DNA of 64,000 nucleotides from Hyphomonas polymorpha PS728 (GTDB lineage: Bacteria; Pseudomonadota; Alphaproteobacteria; Caulobacterales; Hyphomonadaceae), in the NCBI RefSeq assembly GCF_000685315.1, contig NZ_ARYM01000004.1, forward strand, positions 124,001 through 188,000, given 5' to 3'. The notes below the pieces were generated by a model. The model was not told the origin of the DNA. It searched no databases and was given only the letters and a program-made list of their open reading frames with translations. The number at the start of each line of letters is the position of its first letter. Position 1 is the stretch's first letter. Both the position numbers and the translations under genes were made by a program. This document shows, piece after piece, positions 26,764 through 35,798 of the stretch.

Positions 26764-27807
26764 CTACAACAATGCTGCTCGAATAGCCGCCTCGATGAGT
26801 TCAACGGATGCTTTGAACCACTCAGTGGCGCTGAAAGATCGGCCATCCGGTCCAGTGACCCGCAATGCTACGTGATAAGGGCGCAGAGCGCGGTGAATAC
26901 GGCCTTCAGCCTCTTTGGCCGAATGGCCAACTAACTCATACGTCTCCACAATCTCAACGGGGGCAAACAGAAAAGTCGATTGTGTTTCCGCTCTGGCCAC
27001 GCGGTCTTCGACGGTGCCGGCCGTCGTACCAACTTTTAACAGCCCCACTGCTTCCGGTTTATCCGAAAGAGAACGCAATACATAAACTACCCCTGTTCGC
27101 GCACCTTGGAACAGGGGGCCGGCATCAGTAGTGCCGATGCGTCGCGCGTCCTTATCCTCATACAGCCGCCGAACAAGGGAAGACATGAGCAGATTAGACT
27201 CTGTACCATTGTCGAATATCACCCGAAGGCGAGCGTCTGGCTTACCATTTCGGCGATGCTCGTCCCGTACGTCTGCCACGTAAACTAGTTGCCCCTTCAA
27301 GGCAAAGAACTCACCTAGATCGACCCGCTCCTGCCGGAAAGACTGAGGTTTTCGTATATCATCCTCAATGTCCCGCCGGACTTGTTCAAACAGCGGTTCG
27401 AATCTTTCAAAATCAGAACATGGCCGACGGTCGGCCACGTAATCGGGACGAGCGATAGGTTTCAGCTCATCGCGAACTTCAAATATGCCCAATGGGTCAG
27501 ACAGGAGAGGGTCATCAAGCGGATCAACAGTTGTCTGTTGGCTGAATATTAGTCCACTGGCATCAAATGACGCCAGTTCGCCTAGCTCCGCCCGCGAAGC
27601 GCGCAAGCCCGCCAACTCATTCGCCAGCATACGCTCATGGACGCTTCGTCCAGGCTCCGAGAGCGGTTCTGCACCAGTTTCGCCCACAAATGCTTCAATG
27701 CGCCGCAAAACTTCCAAGGCGCGATCAAGAATGGGCGTGTGCTCAGCTCTGGGCTTTTCATCCGGCGTGAGGAGCAGTTCATCATTGAGATAATCAATCT
27801 CAGACAT
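26764..27807 (-). CDS. GIY-YIG family nuclease of the restriction-like operon
   Basis: 347 residues from ATG 27807, preceded by GAGGGG and overlapping the helicase stop by 8 bases; the ATG at 27831 is less likely. The C-terminal domain (about 236-345) is GIY-YIG of the T5orf172/Mug113 type: GVVYVL at 239-244, LLKVGTT at 256-262, an arginine in VEDRVARA (266-273), AEGRIHRAL around 300-308 and ATEWFK near 327-332. Residues 1-230 are unrecognised and may bind partners or DNA. As last gene of the XRE-methyltransferase-helicase operon it is the obvious candidate for the cutting subunit (inference). Confidence 0.8.
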   Translation of the reverse strand: MSEIDYLNDELLLTPDEKPRAEHTPILDRALEVLRRIEAFVGETGAEPLSEPGRSVHERMLANELAGLRASRAELGELASFDASGLIFSQQTTVDPLDDPLLSDPLGIFEVRDELKPIARPDYVADRRPCSDFERFEPLFEQVRRDIEDDIRKPQSFRQERVDLGEFFALKGQLVYVADVRDEHRRNGKPDARLRVIFDNGTESNLLMSSLVRRLYEDKDARRIGTTDAGPLFQGARTGVVYVLRSLSDKPEAVGLLKVGTTAGTVEDRVARAETQSTFLFAPVEIVETYELVGHSAKEAEGRIHRALRPYHVALRVTGPDGRSFSATEWFKASVELIEAAIRAALL

Positions 27808-29953
27808 TGGCATCCCCTCTTTCGTCTGCACCCGCCAGCGCAGCGCGCTTTTCGCGTGACAGCTTCCTCAAAAAGGCAAGAGCTTCTGCCAGGCGTACTT
27901 CCCGTCCGTTTGGGGCGTTGAGGTTAGGCTCTCGGATTTCGCGCGCCATGAATTCCTTGATGCGGTCATAAAGTTTCTCGGCTTCTTCCTGTGTCATATT
28001 GACCTTCAGTGCTCGAACCTCACCATGCAGGCGTGCAAGCAACTCCTCTGAGAGTTCTTTCGACAGAAGTTCGTAGGCATCATCGAAATCACGTCGCCCT
28101 CCCAGAAGGTCGACCTCAAGTTCACGGACATTTATAAAGCGCCTTGCTTGTAGGACGAACCTGTCTCCAGCATTAGGCCCTTCGCGCTCACCGCCATCAC
28201 CAGGCCCCATGAATATAGTGGGGTCTCCTTCGGTCGCACCCGGTGTCTGTATAATGCTCGGATCCTTGGCCACTTCACGACCTAGTCCGGCCCGCACTCC
28301 AAAAAGTCCGACAGCATCTCGCACTTGTTCATCGGTGAAGCCGGGGTAACGTTTTCTAATGATATCTGTAACGACAAGATCATACATCACGTCGGTGTGG
28401 TGATCGTCGGGATTGATCATAACGGTAAGCGTCCGTGGATCGCTTTGGACGTCAGCAAACAGATCATTGAAGTCAGTTTCAATCGCCTCAATGGCTCTGT
28501 CGTCAATCTCGGGCATTCCAATGATTTCAATCTCACCCGCGTTCGTCACTGGCTCATCCTTAGTCTTATCGCCTGGCGACCCATCAAACTGGTCTGCCCC
28601 CTTTTGCGTGCGAAATTTGAAGACCGGCGCCATCACCTGCTCCATGAGCAGTGAAACAGAGATAGCCTTGAGCATGTCATTGACAGCACGGCTGATCGCT
28701 TCGTCTTTAGCAAAAGGAGCTGACACCAGATTAGTAAACTGCGCTGCAGATTTGCCCGGTGCGTCGCGCGTTGCGCGACCGATAATCTGGACGACTTCTG
28801 TCAACGAGCCGCGATACCCAACGGTAAGCACATGCTCACACCACACCCAGTCAAAGCCTTCTTTCGCCATACCCAGAGCGATAATGATATCGACATCATC
28901 GCGATCTTTCACGGCCCGCAGTGATGTAAGTACCCTCTCACGATCGGAACTGTCATCAACGAGGTTGGCAATTCGCAGGGTACTATCGCCCGCTGTCAAC
29001 AAAACAAATCCTGTTGTAGGGTCCACACGAGTGGTTGCACCGCTGCCGACACGCTCGCCAATGGCATCAACGATGGCATCGACGGCAAACATCTTATGCA
29101 CTACCGATCCTTCGGCAGAGCCGACGTGCGGTATGTGCACAATCGTCTTGAGGTTAGGATCCAGAGCTTCCCCGATGGCATCAAGGTACCTGCCCTGATA
29201 AAAGCGGAAATTAATTCGCAGCGTCTTGAGATGTTCATAGCCGTTGAGCTGCTCGTAGTAAGTGTAGATAACTTTCTCGAAGCGCGCCTCATCTTCCGGG
29301 TGAAGAACGGCTGTGCCGTCTCCCCTGAAGTAAGATCCCGTCATGGCGAGAATGTGCGCTGCATCGCTGCCGACTTCTCCGGCGCGATCGATGAGGCCGC
29401 GCAGAAGGTTTCCTAGACGACTATTTTCATCCGAGGACGCATGGTGAAGCTCATCGACGCAGACAAGCGTTCTGTCAAACAGTGCAACATCATTGGTTTT
29501 GGCGTATGCTGCACGTAGCGTTGAGTGCGTACACAGCGCGGTGACGCCGCCCTCACCGCGCAGGAACGCTATTAGCTCATCCACCTTCCGACCAGTTTCG
29601 GAGCCGACTGTGCAGAGGTCCACATCCAGTTTCCAATTGGAATGGAACCCGTTGGAAGCTAGAGAAGTATCTCGGAATGAAGCACCAATGGAGCGCTCAG
29701 GAACTGCGATCACCACGCGGTCTGTCGTCCTGGAACGTAGTTTTTCAAGCCCAACAAACATGGCCGCACGGGACTTACCTGACGCTGGCGGCGATTTGAC
29801 AAGCAGGTGCTGGGCATCGCGCTTGTCCCATACGCGGGATTGCATGGCCCTCATACCCAGCGCGTTCGTTGCTTTGGATGCTCCGGTCGCTTGGTAGTGA
29901 AGCGTGGTGGAGCCTAGGCTGTTTTTGTTCGCCGATGTAATGTCGTGGCTCAT
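27800..29953 (-). CDS. SF2 helicase/translocase of the restriction-like operon
   Basis: 717 residues. Walker A SPPASGKSR at 54-62, Walker B DELH at 167-170, motif III-like MTGSYFR at 204-210 and motif VI QIIGRATR at 389-396 define a DEAD/DEAH-type superfamily 2 motor similar to the R subunits of type I/III restriction enzymes. No PD-(D/E)XK nuclease domain is seen in the N-terminus. The C-terminal 320 residues are helical and unrecognised. Its start overlaps the methyltransferase stop by four bases and its stop overlaps the GIY-YIG start, so the three are translationally coupled. It is a likely DNA translocase. Confidence 0.85.
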   Translation of the reverse strand: MSHDITSANKNSLGSTTLHYQATGASKATNALGMRAMQSRVWDKRDAQHLLVKSPPASGKSRAAMFVGLEKLRSRTTDRVVIAVPERSIGASFRDTSLASNGFHSNWKLDVDLCTVGSETGRKVDELIAFLRGEGGVTALCTHSTLRAAYAKTNDVALFDRTLVCVDELHHASSDENSRLGNLLRGLIDRAGEVGSDAAHILAMTGSYFRGDGTAVLHPEDEARFEKVIYTYYEQLNGYEHLKTLRINFRFYQGRYLDAIGEALDPNLKTIVHIPHVGSAEGSVVHKMFAVDAIVDAIGERVGSGATTRVDPTTGFVLLTAGDSTLRIANLVDDSSDRERVLTSLRAVKDRDDVDIIIALGMAKEGFDWVWCEHVLTVGYRGSLTEVVQIIGRATRDAPGKSAAQFTNLVSAPFAKDEAISRAVNDMLKAISVSLLMEQVMAPVFKFRTQKGADQFDGSPGDKTKDEPVTNAGEIEIIGMPEIDDRAIEAIETDFNDLFADVQSDPRTLTVMINPDDHHTDVMYDLVVTDIIRKRYPGFTDEQVRDAVGLFGVRAGLGREVAKDPSIIQTPGATEGDPTIFMGPGDGGEREGPNAGDRFVLQARRFINVRELEVDLLGGRRDFDDAYELLSKELSEELLARLHGEVRALKVNMTQEEAEKLYDRIKEFMAREIREPNLNAPNGREVRLAEALAFLRKLSREKRAALAGADERGDANV

Positions 29954-32655
29954 GCGGTCGCCTTCTTCTTTGCTTTACTTCCGTTCGCGCTTGCTTCTTC
30001 AACAACAATTCTCTCGTAGAGTTGAAGCATGTGCTCAATTCGGTCTGCATCCGACCGGTAGCGGCGAGAGCCAAAAATGGTTTCGATAGTTGCGTCCAGT
30101 TCCTCGTGAGCAAGACGAAGCGCGCGCGGAATGTTTTTGAGGTTGTAAAGTTCGGCGAGGCTTCGACCAAAACCGGCCTCTTTGCGGGCAAGATCGATTT
30201 CCCACCAATGCTCTTCCAGCTCAGCCTTACGTCGGTCCGACAGCGGAGGCAGCGGGAACGTGTTCCAGACAAGTGTGTTGGAGTAGCGAACACGGTTTTC
30301 TAGCTTGCCCCCAACGGTTTCAAGCCACAGTCGATGAATCCTCGACGACAAAATGGCCGCCTGCCAAATCTCACCATCAAAGATGCCGAAGGCGAGGTTG
30401 GAAACTATGCTTTCCTTCTCTTTTACATCCACGGGCAGCCAATAGCGGTCCTCGCTTGTGGCGCCTGGGACTATGATCGTATGTGAGTTCGCTTCATTCT
30501 GTTCGCGAAAAGCCCAAGGCGTTGCGGAAGCTTTTTGCATATCGTCGCCCGCGTCATGACTAGTTCGCACACGGAGAAGATCTTCAAACCTATTTTTAAG
30601 CGGTTCGATAGCATTCGCTTCATCGACCTGATCTGCCCGCACCCAGATGCACCAAATATCTTTGCCGTCCATAAGTTCTTCGGAACCGAAAATGGGGCGC
30701 AGAAATTTATCCGCATTTGGATACTCACCCAGAATTTCATCACGTTCCTTCCGACTCATCCGAAGGCACTTTTCATTCCGTCCATCCAGCGCCATGTTGC
30801 CGAACATCATGGTCTCGAGACACTTCGCTATAGGACCTTTTGCGCGGGTTCTGCCTGTAACGATAGTCTTAACATTGGGAGCAAGATATGGGCCTATAAG
30901 ATCAACATCTCGGACGATATCGCCATCGAACAGTCGTTTCGACTTATTGTCGGGGATACCCATGCCGACGATGACGCATGTAACGGTTGCGTTGCTTTTA
31001 GCAAGATTTGACCACTTGAATGATCTGTGTGCAAACTTTATTTCCAACCCTTCAAGCAAGTGCGGCCAAAGGATGGGGACAGAAGCCCCTTGAACAATTG
31101 AGTTGGTGGACACCAACGCAAAAGGTGCACCTGTTTTACGCGTATACTCCGCAGCCTTAAAAAACCAGATAGCAACATAGTCGAGATCGCCCGCATTTTT
31201 TACTCGATTTGCGAAGACCGACTTCATATCATTGCGTTGCAACTTTGATTGGGTCTTCGAACCTTTGAATTGAGGGTTGCCGACAACAACTGTCTCCATC
31301 CCAGTTTGTGGCGTACAGATATCCAGCCAATCCACCGCTGCCGCATTGCCGCGTTTGATAACACCTGCCTTCTGCAAGGGCAAAAAGTCGGTGCGCTGAC
31401 CAAGGTCTAACTCCAGCTGTTGATCGCATTGGTATTTGGCAATCCAAAGCCCGAGCCTTGCCGCCTCGCAGGCAAAATCGTCGATCTCTATGCCGCAGAA
31501 TTGTTCGAGTTGGATGCCGGACATCCGGGCCTCGGCCAACTGTCGCAACGCCTTTATCTCCAGCGATCGCATTTCCTTGTAGGCGAGGATAAGAAAATTA
31601 CCCGAACCGCATGCCGGATCGAATATGCGGATACGGCTTAGCCGCTGAAGGAAGTCCCGCAACTTCACCTTGTTTTTTCCAGCCCGCTCTAAATCAGCTT
31701 CCAACTCATCGAGCAGGATAGGGCCAAGCACCTTCATGATGTTGGCAGGTGAGGTGTAGTGCATCCCCAACTCACCGCGCTTTTCAACATCCACGACAGC
31801 CTGTAACATGGAGCCAAAAATATCGGGATTAATCAGCTTCCAGTTCAGCTTTGCGCAATCGAGCAACAGTTTACGGCAGCGTCCGTCCAAGGTAGGCATT
31901 GGAACGGCTTCTTCAAACAGCGAGCCGTTTACATATTGTAGTTTGGACCAGCCTTTGGTTTCCGAAGGCCGATCCTCCGGCCGGGTATTCATGTGCTGGA
32001 AGGCTCTTTCCAGAAAATCCGCCAGATCGCTGCCGTCTACCTTTGTCGACTGACGCACCGCTTTTTCAAAAACATCCTTTTCGAATATGCCAACGTCATC
32101 CGAGAACAGACAGAAAAGGACGCGCGCCATGAAGATGTTGAGAGCATGCCTGTCAGCTTCAGTGGACCAAGTTGGATTCACATCCCTGACGGCGTCATGA
32201 AAGCGGGAGATAAAACGCGTGGCCCTGACATCAGCTAACTTTTCTTTGGCTGGGACATAACGTTCGTGGCCACCAAGCGGGAAAAAGATATCGCCCTCAA
32301 GCGACAACATATCCAAGCCGACTCGGAGCGGTTCATCAGCAATCTTGGTATCGAAAGCAGCTATGCTCTCGCCGTCAAATGCCAGCAAAATACGGGGCCG
32401 GCGGCTTTTCGGTGAGGTTTCAGACTCTTCGCGAATCCGCGCTAAAGCGATCTCAGCGCCCCCTGGCGCGGTCGCTTCGAAGCGCAACATGCGCGCCCAG
32501 GTGAACGCGCCATCCTTCGCGGTTTCACGCAGCTTTGTAATTGTCGCTCTGGGCGCACCGACTGCTTCCATCAGCGCAAGGCCAAACTCCCCACCTTCAG
32601 GTGGCGACGCCGCCAAGGCGTCCAGATTGCTGTAGATTTCTCCCGGCGTAAGCAT
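29950..32655 (-). CDS. MmeI-like adenine-specific DNA methyltransferase
   Basis: 901 residues. SAM-binding motif I DPACGSGNFL at 346-355, catalytic motif IV in VVVGNPQF (NPQF at 460-463 instead of the usual NPPF/Y), the helical linker 160-340 including LGMHYTSPANIMKVLGPIL, and a C-terminal target-recognition region ending in YSNTLVWNTFPLP. The layout matches type IIG/MmeI-like enzymes, but no clear PD-(D/E)XK nuclease motif is seen in residues 1-140. It would therefore be a methylase and specificity subunit, leaving cleavage to the GIY-YIG protein (inference). It begins 3 bases after the XRE gene. GC content is visibly lower than in the flanking trb genes. Confidence 0.85.
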   Translation of the reverse strand: MLTPGEIYSNLDALAASPPEGGEFGLALMEAVGAPRATITKLRETAKDGAFTWARMLRFEATAPGGAEIALARIREESETSPKSRRPRILLAFDGESIAAFDTKIADEPLRVGLDMLSLEGDIFFPLGGHERYVPAKEKLADVRATRFISRFHDAVRDVNPTWSTEADRHALNIFMARVLFCLFSDDVGIFEKDVFEKAVRQSTKVDGSDLADFLERAFQHMNTRPEDRPSETKGWSKLQYVNGSLFEEAVPMPTLDGRCRKLLLDCAKLNWKLINPDIFGSMLQAVVDVEKRGELGMHYTSPANIMKVLGPILLDELEADLERAGKNKVKLRDFLQRLSRIRIFDPACGSGNFLILAYKEMRSLEIKALRQLAEARMSGIQLEQFCGIEIDDFACEAARLGLWIAKYQCDQQLELDLGQRTDFLPLQKAGVIKRGNAAAVDWLDICTPQTGMETVVVGNPQFKGSKTQSKLQRNDMKSVFANRVKNAGDLDYVAIWFFKAAEYTRKTGAPFALVSTNSIVQGASVPILWPHLLEGLEIKFAHRSFKWSNLAKSNATVTCVIVGMGIPDNKSKRLFDGDIVRDVDLIGPYLAPNVKTIVTGRTRAKGPIAKCLETMMFGNMALDGRNEKCLRMSRKERDEILGEYPNADKFLRPIFGSEELMDGKDIWCIWVRADQVDEANAIEPLKNRFEDLLRVRTSHDAGDDMQKASATPWAFREQNEANSHTIIVPGATSEDRYWLPVDVKEKESIVSNLAFGIFDGEIWQAAILSSRIHRLWLETVGGKLENRVRYSNTLVWNTFPLPPLSDRRKAELEEHWWEIDLARKEAGFGRSLAELYNLKNIPRALRLAHEELDATIETIFGSRRYRSDADRIEHMLQLYERIVVEEASANGSKAKKKATA

Positions 32656-32658
32656 GGC

Positions 32659-32949
32659 TTAGCTGTCCTTTAAGACAAAGTGCTCATCGGAGCCGGAAGC
32701 CTCTTTGACGGTCAAACGGAAATTTCCACCGAGCGCAGATAAGCAGTGCGCAAGACGTTCAACAGAAAAGCCCTTAAGCTTCCCATTTAGCACAGCAGAA
32801 AGATCAGGCTGTCTCAGCCCCATGCGAGTGGCTGCTTCTGTCTGGGTCAGACCGTAAAACTCCAGCCGGCAAGCGATGTGGTCAGCAATCCCAGATTTGA
32901 GTTTGTTTTCGTCGTACTGGCAGGAGTCCAATTTTAATTCGCCCGTCAT
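32659..32949 (-). CDS. XRE-family HTH regulator heading the restriction-like operon
   Basis: 96 residues. HTH at about 20-75 (HIACRLEFYGLTQTEAATRMGLRQPDLSAVLNGKLKGFSVERLAHCLSALG), the HTH_37/HigA-like type common as antitoxins or control proteins. It is first gene of the operon, with the methyltransferase 3 bases downstream. A perfect 16-bp palindrome lies 35 bases upstream of the start and is the probable binding site. By analogy with restriction C proteins it may delay nuclease expression until DNA is methylated (inference). Confidence 0.85.
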   Translation of the reverse strand: MTGELKLDSCQYDENKLKSGIADHIACRLEFYGLTQTEAATRMGLRQPDLSAVLNGKLKGFSVERLAHCLSALGGNFRLTVKEASGSDEHFVLKDS

Positions 32950-33278
32950 TTAACCGCGTGAAACACTCAATTATCAGCTTACTATAGCCATATGGCTATG
33001 CCGAACAAGCGAGTGGTGTAACGGCCTGTCCATTCGGGTAACTATTGTCGCGTCAAGCATTTGTAGCCACCGCCAATTCTAGATGTGTTCCCCACATAAC
33101 CCCGCATGTTCGCCGATAGAAGATCTAGGTACTTTGCGCACCGCTATCGCAAGGGCAGTCGTGGCTGGAAAATCTGACTGGGCTGCACGTTTGGTGCTCT
33201 CATTCAAGTAGAAACCCTAGTCCCTTCATAGTTCACGGCTGGAGGTGTCCCCAGCTCATCGGGACCAAGGAAGTATAG
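32950..33278. other. Promoter region of the restriction-like operon and junction to trb genes
   Basis: 329 bases. The first 50 contain the XRE promoter and palindrome. The rest (33000-33278) has no recognisable gene; it separates defence cargo from the conjugation operon, whose last gene ends at 33279. No terminator hairpin was seen. Confidence 0.5.
32984..32999. promoter_or_regulatory. Perfect 16-bp palindromic operator
   Basis: ATAGCCATATGGCTAT is an exact palindrome 35 bases upstream of the XRE start, in an AT-rich promoter region. It is the likely autoregulatory site for the XRE protein. Confidence 0.7.
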
Positions 33279-33638
33279 TCAGCCTTGTGCCCGAGCTATT
33301 GATTCTGCCCAGCTACGTATAGCTGAGGCCCGATAAAGATTGCGCGCGCCCCCAAGCTGGACCGGTTGCGGGAACCCGAGGCTCTCGTCCTTCCGCCTTT
33401 CCCAGAGCGTTTTCCGGCTGATCTTCAGAAACGCGCAGGTCATGCGGGTCGTCCACCATTCATCGGCGGCCGGAGGCAGCGGGTTTGACACCGGCGTAGG
33501 TTTTGGCGGCGCAGTTCGCTCCGGCCTGTCATTTGCGGGCTCGGGCGGCGGCGTCGCGGGTACCGGGCGCGCGGGTGGGTCTGGCCTGGCTGAGAACAGA
33601 TCGAACTGGGAAGCAGGATCGGGCTTGCGAGCAGGCAT
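33279..33638 (-). CDS. AlpA-like HTH regulator at the end of the trb operon
   Basis: 119 residues from ATG 33638, with GGAG seven bases upstream; the longer frame overlaps trbI. Residues 1-58 are proline-rich and disordered (DPPARPVPATPPPEP). Residues about 60-115 form a MerR/AlpA-type winged helix (MTCAFLKISRKTLWERRKDES, then LYRASAIRSWAESIA). It starts 4 bases after the trbI stop, so it belongs to the conjugation transcript. A role in controlling transfer or integration is inferred; Tn4371-like elements often have another small gene (DUF2274) at this spot. Confidence 0.75.
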   Translation of the reverse strand: MPARKPDPASQFDLFSARPDPPARPVPATPPPEPANDRPERTAPPKPTPVSNPLPPAADEWWTTRMTCAFLKISRKTLWERRKDESLGFPQPVQLGGARNLYRASAIRSWAESIARAQG

Positions 33639-33642
33639 GATT

Positions 33643-34788
33643 TTACTCCGTATAGGGCTCAAGAAGGATATCCTCGGTGACGAGGACGCGGACGGGCGCG
33701 CCGGCCGGGACACGCAGGGTGGGCCGGAGATTGAGCTCGCGGCCAACGATCCGGCCGCCTGTGCGGGCGGCTTCCTGGGCAGCGGCGTCGCCGAGGCTGC
33801 GGGTAAACCGGCCGTCGGAGGTGTCTTCGGCCTCGTTCGCCAGGATGCTCAGCACAGCAGAGATCGCGATCGCACCACCGAGGCGCCCGAGATGATTGTC
33901 GACGCGGGCCTGAAGGCCGGCCGCCCCTGCCCCGTCAGTGGCCGCCATCTGTGGCAAGTCGAGGGAGCTGCCATCGGGCATCAGGAGCCGGTCCCAGCTC
34001 AGGAACACCCGTGTGTCGCCATAACTGTTCTGGCTGGAATACGTCCCGATCAGCCGCGCGCCCTGCGGGACAAGGAGATGATCGCCCGTGACGCTGTCAT
34101 GGACGGGCCCGGACACCTGCGCGATGACGCGGCCCGGCAGATCAGAGTTCACCGCCGTCAGGAGGGCCGCCGGGATGAGACTGCCCGCCTGCAGAAGGTA
34201 GGGCGGCCCCGGTGGCGGGGCGGGCGTGGCGGTGAGGTAGGTCTGGCCAGGAGACAGAGCGGCTGCATCCCCCGCTCTGGTATTGTCGATGGCGGCGACG
34301 GGCCGGACGGTCGGGAGGTCCCGACGGGTGAAGAAAAGCTCTGCGGGCGCTGGCGGCGGAGCTACCGATTGGGAGCTGGTGTATTCCGTAGTCTGCGGCT
34401 CAGGCGTGTCCCAGCCGCTGCCCTCGGGCAGGCTTAGCGCTTGCTCATCCGTATAGAGGTCCTCCGGCGGCCCGTCCGGGCCCCAGAGCCAGTCATAGGG
34501 TTCGTCTTCCTCCCGGGGCGGCGGAGTGAGCGCGGCGGTCTCGTAACGGGCCGGCAGGCGGCTGAGGCCTTCGGGGAGCGCGGTTGCGACCGGTGGAGCG
34601 GTGTCGGCGCGGCTGCTGGCGGCCCTGGAGCGCGGCGAAAGCCCGGTGATGAGCGCAATGACGATCACCGCGCCGATGATCCCGGCGCCCGTAAGCAGCA
34701 CCTTGCGCGAAAGCCGCTTCGGCGTGGGCGGGTGAGCGCGCAGGCGGACGGCGTCTTCGACCGCAGAGGGCTGGGCGGTATCCGTCAT
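33643..34788 (-). CDS. trbI: T4SS protein TrbI (VirB10-like)
   Basis: 381 residues. A short cytoplasmic N-terminus, one inner-membrane helix at about 30-50 (VLLTGAGIIGAVIVIALITGL), a proline-rich periplasmic linker, then the conserved VirB10 barrel domain (LQAGSLIPAALLTAVNSDLPGRVIAQVSGPVHDSVTG through the C-terminal VLVTEDILLEPY). It spans the envelope and joins the inner and outer parts of the conjugation channel. Its start overlaps the trbG stop by four bases. Confidence 0.93.
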   Translation of the reverse strand: MTDTAQPSAVEDAVRLRAHPPTPKRLSRKVLLTGAGIIGAVIVIALITGLSPRSRAASSRADTAPPVATALPEGLSRLPARYETAALTPPPREEDEPYDWLWGPDGPPEDLYTDEQALSLPEGSGWDTPEPQTTEYTSSQSVAPPPAPAELFFTRRDLPTVRPVAAIDNTRAGDAAALSPGQTYLTATPAPPPGPPYLLQAGSLIPAALLTAVNSDLPGRVIAQVSGPVHDSVTGDHLLVPQGARLIGTYSSQNSYGDTRVFLSWDRLLMPDGSSLDLPQMAATDGAGAAGLQARVDNHLGRLGGAIAISAVLSILANEAEDTSDGRFTRSLGDAAAQEAARTGGRIVGRELNLRPTLRVPAGAPVRVLVTEDILLEPYTE

Positions 34789-35798
34789 CGCCCGCCCTCC
34801 CTTGTCTCACGCGGCGGGCGGCGCAGGATCCTGACCACGACCGGCTTTTTCCGGCCGAGCCGGAGTTCGGCCTCGGTGAAGATCCGGTCGATCTCGTAAC
34901 GCCGGCCTTCGATACGGTAGTTGACGAGTTCGAGGCCTTCGGCGGTCCGGATAAAGAGGGGCGGCATGTCCGAGGCTGCTATATCCTCCGGGAACTGCAC
35001 ATATGTCCGGCGCCCGTCATCCCAGACCTTTTCCGGCATCCAGGGCGGCGGGCCCTTGCGCGGGGCTTTGAGGACATAGTCCTCATGGAGCGGGCGGGGC
35101 GCCGGTTCGGGTGTGGGCGCTGGTGCTGGGACGGCCGGCGGTGCGGGCGGGGCCGGATAGGTCCAGGCCGCCTGCGCGGTATAGACCTCGCCCGCCGCGG
35201 AGACCGCCTCGATCAGATAGGCCCGCCGGTCGGTCACGAGCACGATGTTGGTTTTGAGTTTCGGGGCCGAGGGTTTGACGATCAGCAGGGCCCGGTCGCC
35301 CGACAGCGTGTTCGAGACGCTCCAGCGGGCGGTATCGGCCGCCGCAATATCGATCAGCACCTCCCCGGGTTCGAGCAGCAGGGTCGAGACGAAGTCAGGC
35401 GAGGTCTGGAGCTCATAGATGGCGCCCGGCTCCCAGGCATAAAGCAGGGTCGCCTCGGAAAACGCGCCCGGCGCCGCGCGCTGACGCGCGCCGCTGTTAG
35501 CCTCGGCAAGGATCTTTGCTGCCTCACGCGGGGTGACAGGTTCAGCGCGCTCCGGTTTCAGGCTGGCTGGTTCGGGCGCCAGGGATAAGTCCTCCGTAGA
35601 CGGCGCTTCCGGCATGAGCGCCGGGATTTCTTCGGCCGGGACGGGTTCTGCCGGCAGAGGTGGTTCCGGGAGATCGCCAGGGACTTCGGAAGCCTCTGCA
35701 AAGGGCGGTTCAATACTGACGGCCGGAGGGGGTGGCGGCGTGGCGCAGGCGGTGAGCAGGCCAGCGGCGAGGGCGGCGGGGATAAGAGGACGCATCAT
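34785..35798 (-). CDS. trbG: T4SS protein TrbG (VirB9-like)
   Basis: 337 residues with a lipoprotein signal (LLTAC near residue 18). The following 80 residues are unusually rich in proline and glutamate. The VirB9/CagX domain runs from about 110: YAWEPGAIYELQTSPDFVSTLLLEPGEVL, then NIVLVTDRRAYLIEA and the C-terminal VWDDGRRTYVQFP and RVVRRI-like beta segments. It forms part of the outer-membrane core with TrbI. It overlaps trbF and trbI by four bases each. Confidence 0.92.
   Translation of the reverse strand: MMRPLIPAALAAGLLTACATPPPPPAVSIEPPFAEASEVPGDLPEPPLPAEPVPAEEIPALMPEAPSTEDLSLAPEPASLKPERAEPVTPREAAKILAEANSGARQRAAPGAFSEATLLYAWEPGAIYELQTSPDFVSTLLLEPGEVLIDIAAADTARWSVSNTLSGDRALLIVKPSAPKLKTNIVLVTDRRAYLIEAVSAAGEVYTAQAAWTYPAPPAPPAVPAPAPTPEPAPRPLHEDYVLKAPRKGPPPWMPEKVWDDGRRTYVQFPEDIAASDMPPLFIRTAEGLELVNYRIEGRRYEIDRIFTEAELRLGRKKPVVVRILRRPPRETREGGR

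Noticed and set aside
33340-34437. 365-codon plus-strand frame opposite trbI
   Set aside because: Low-complexity Gly/Arg translation; trbI on the other strand is unambiguous.
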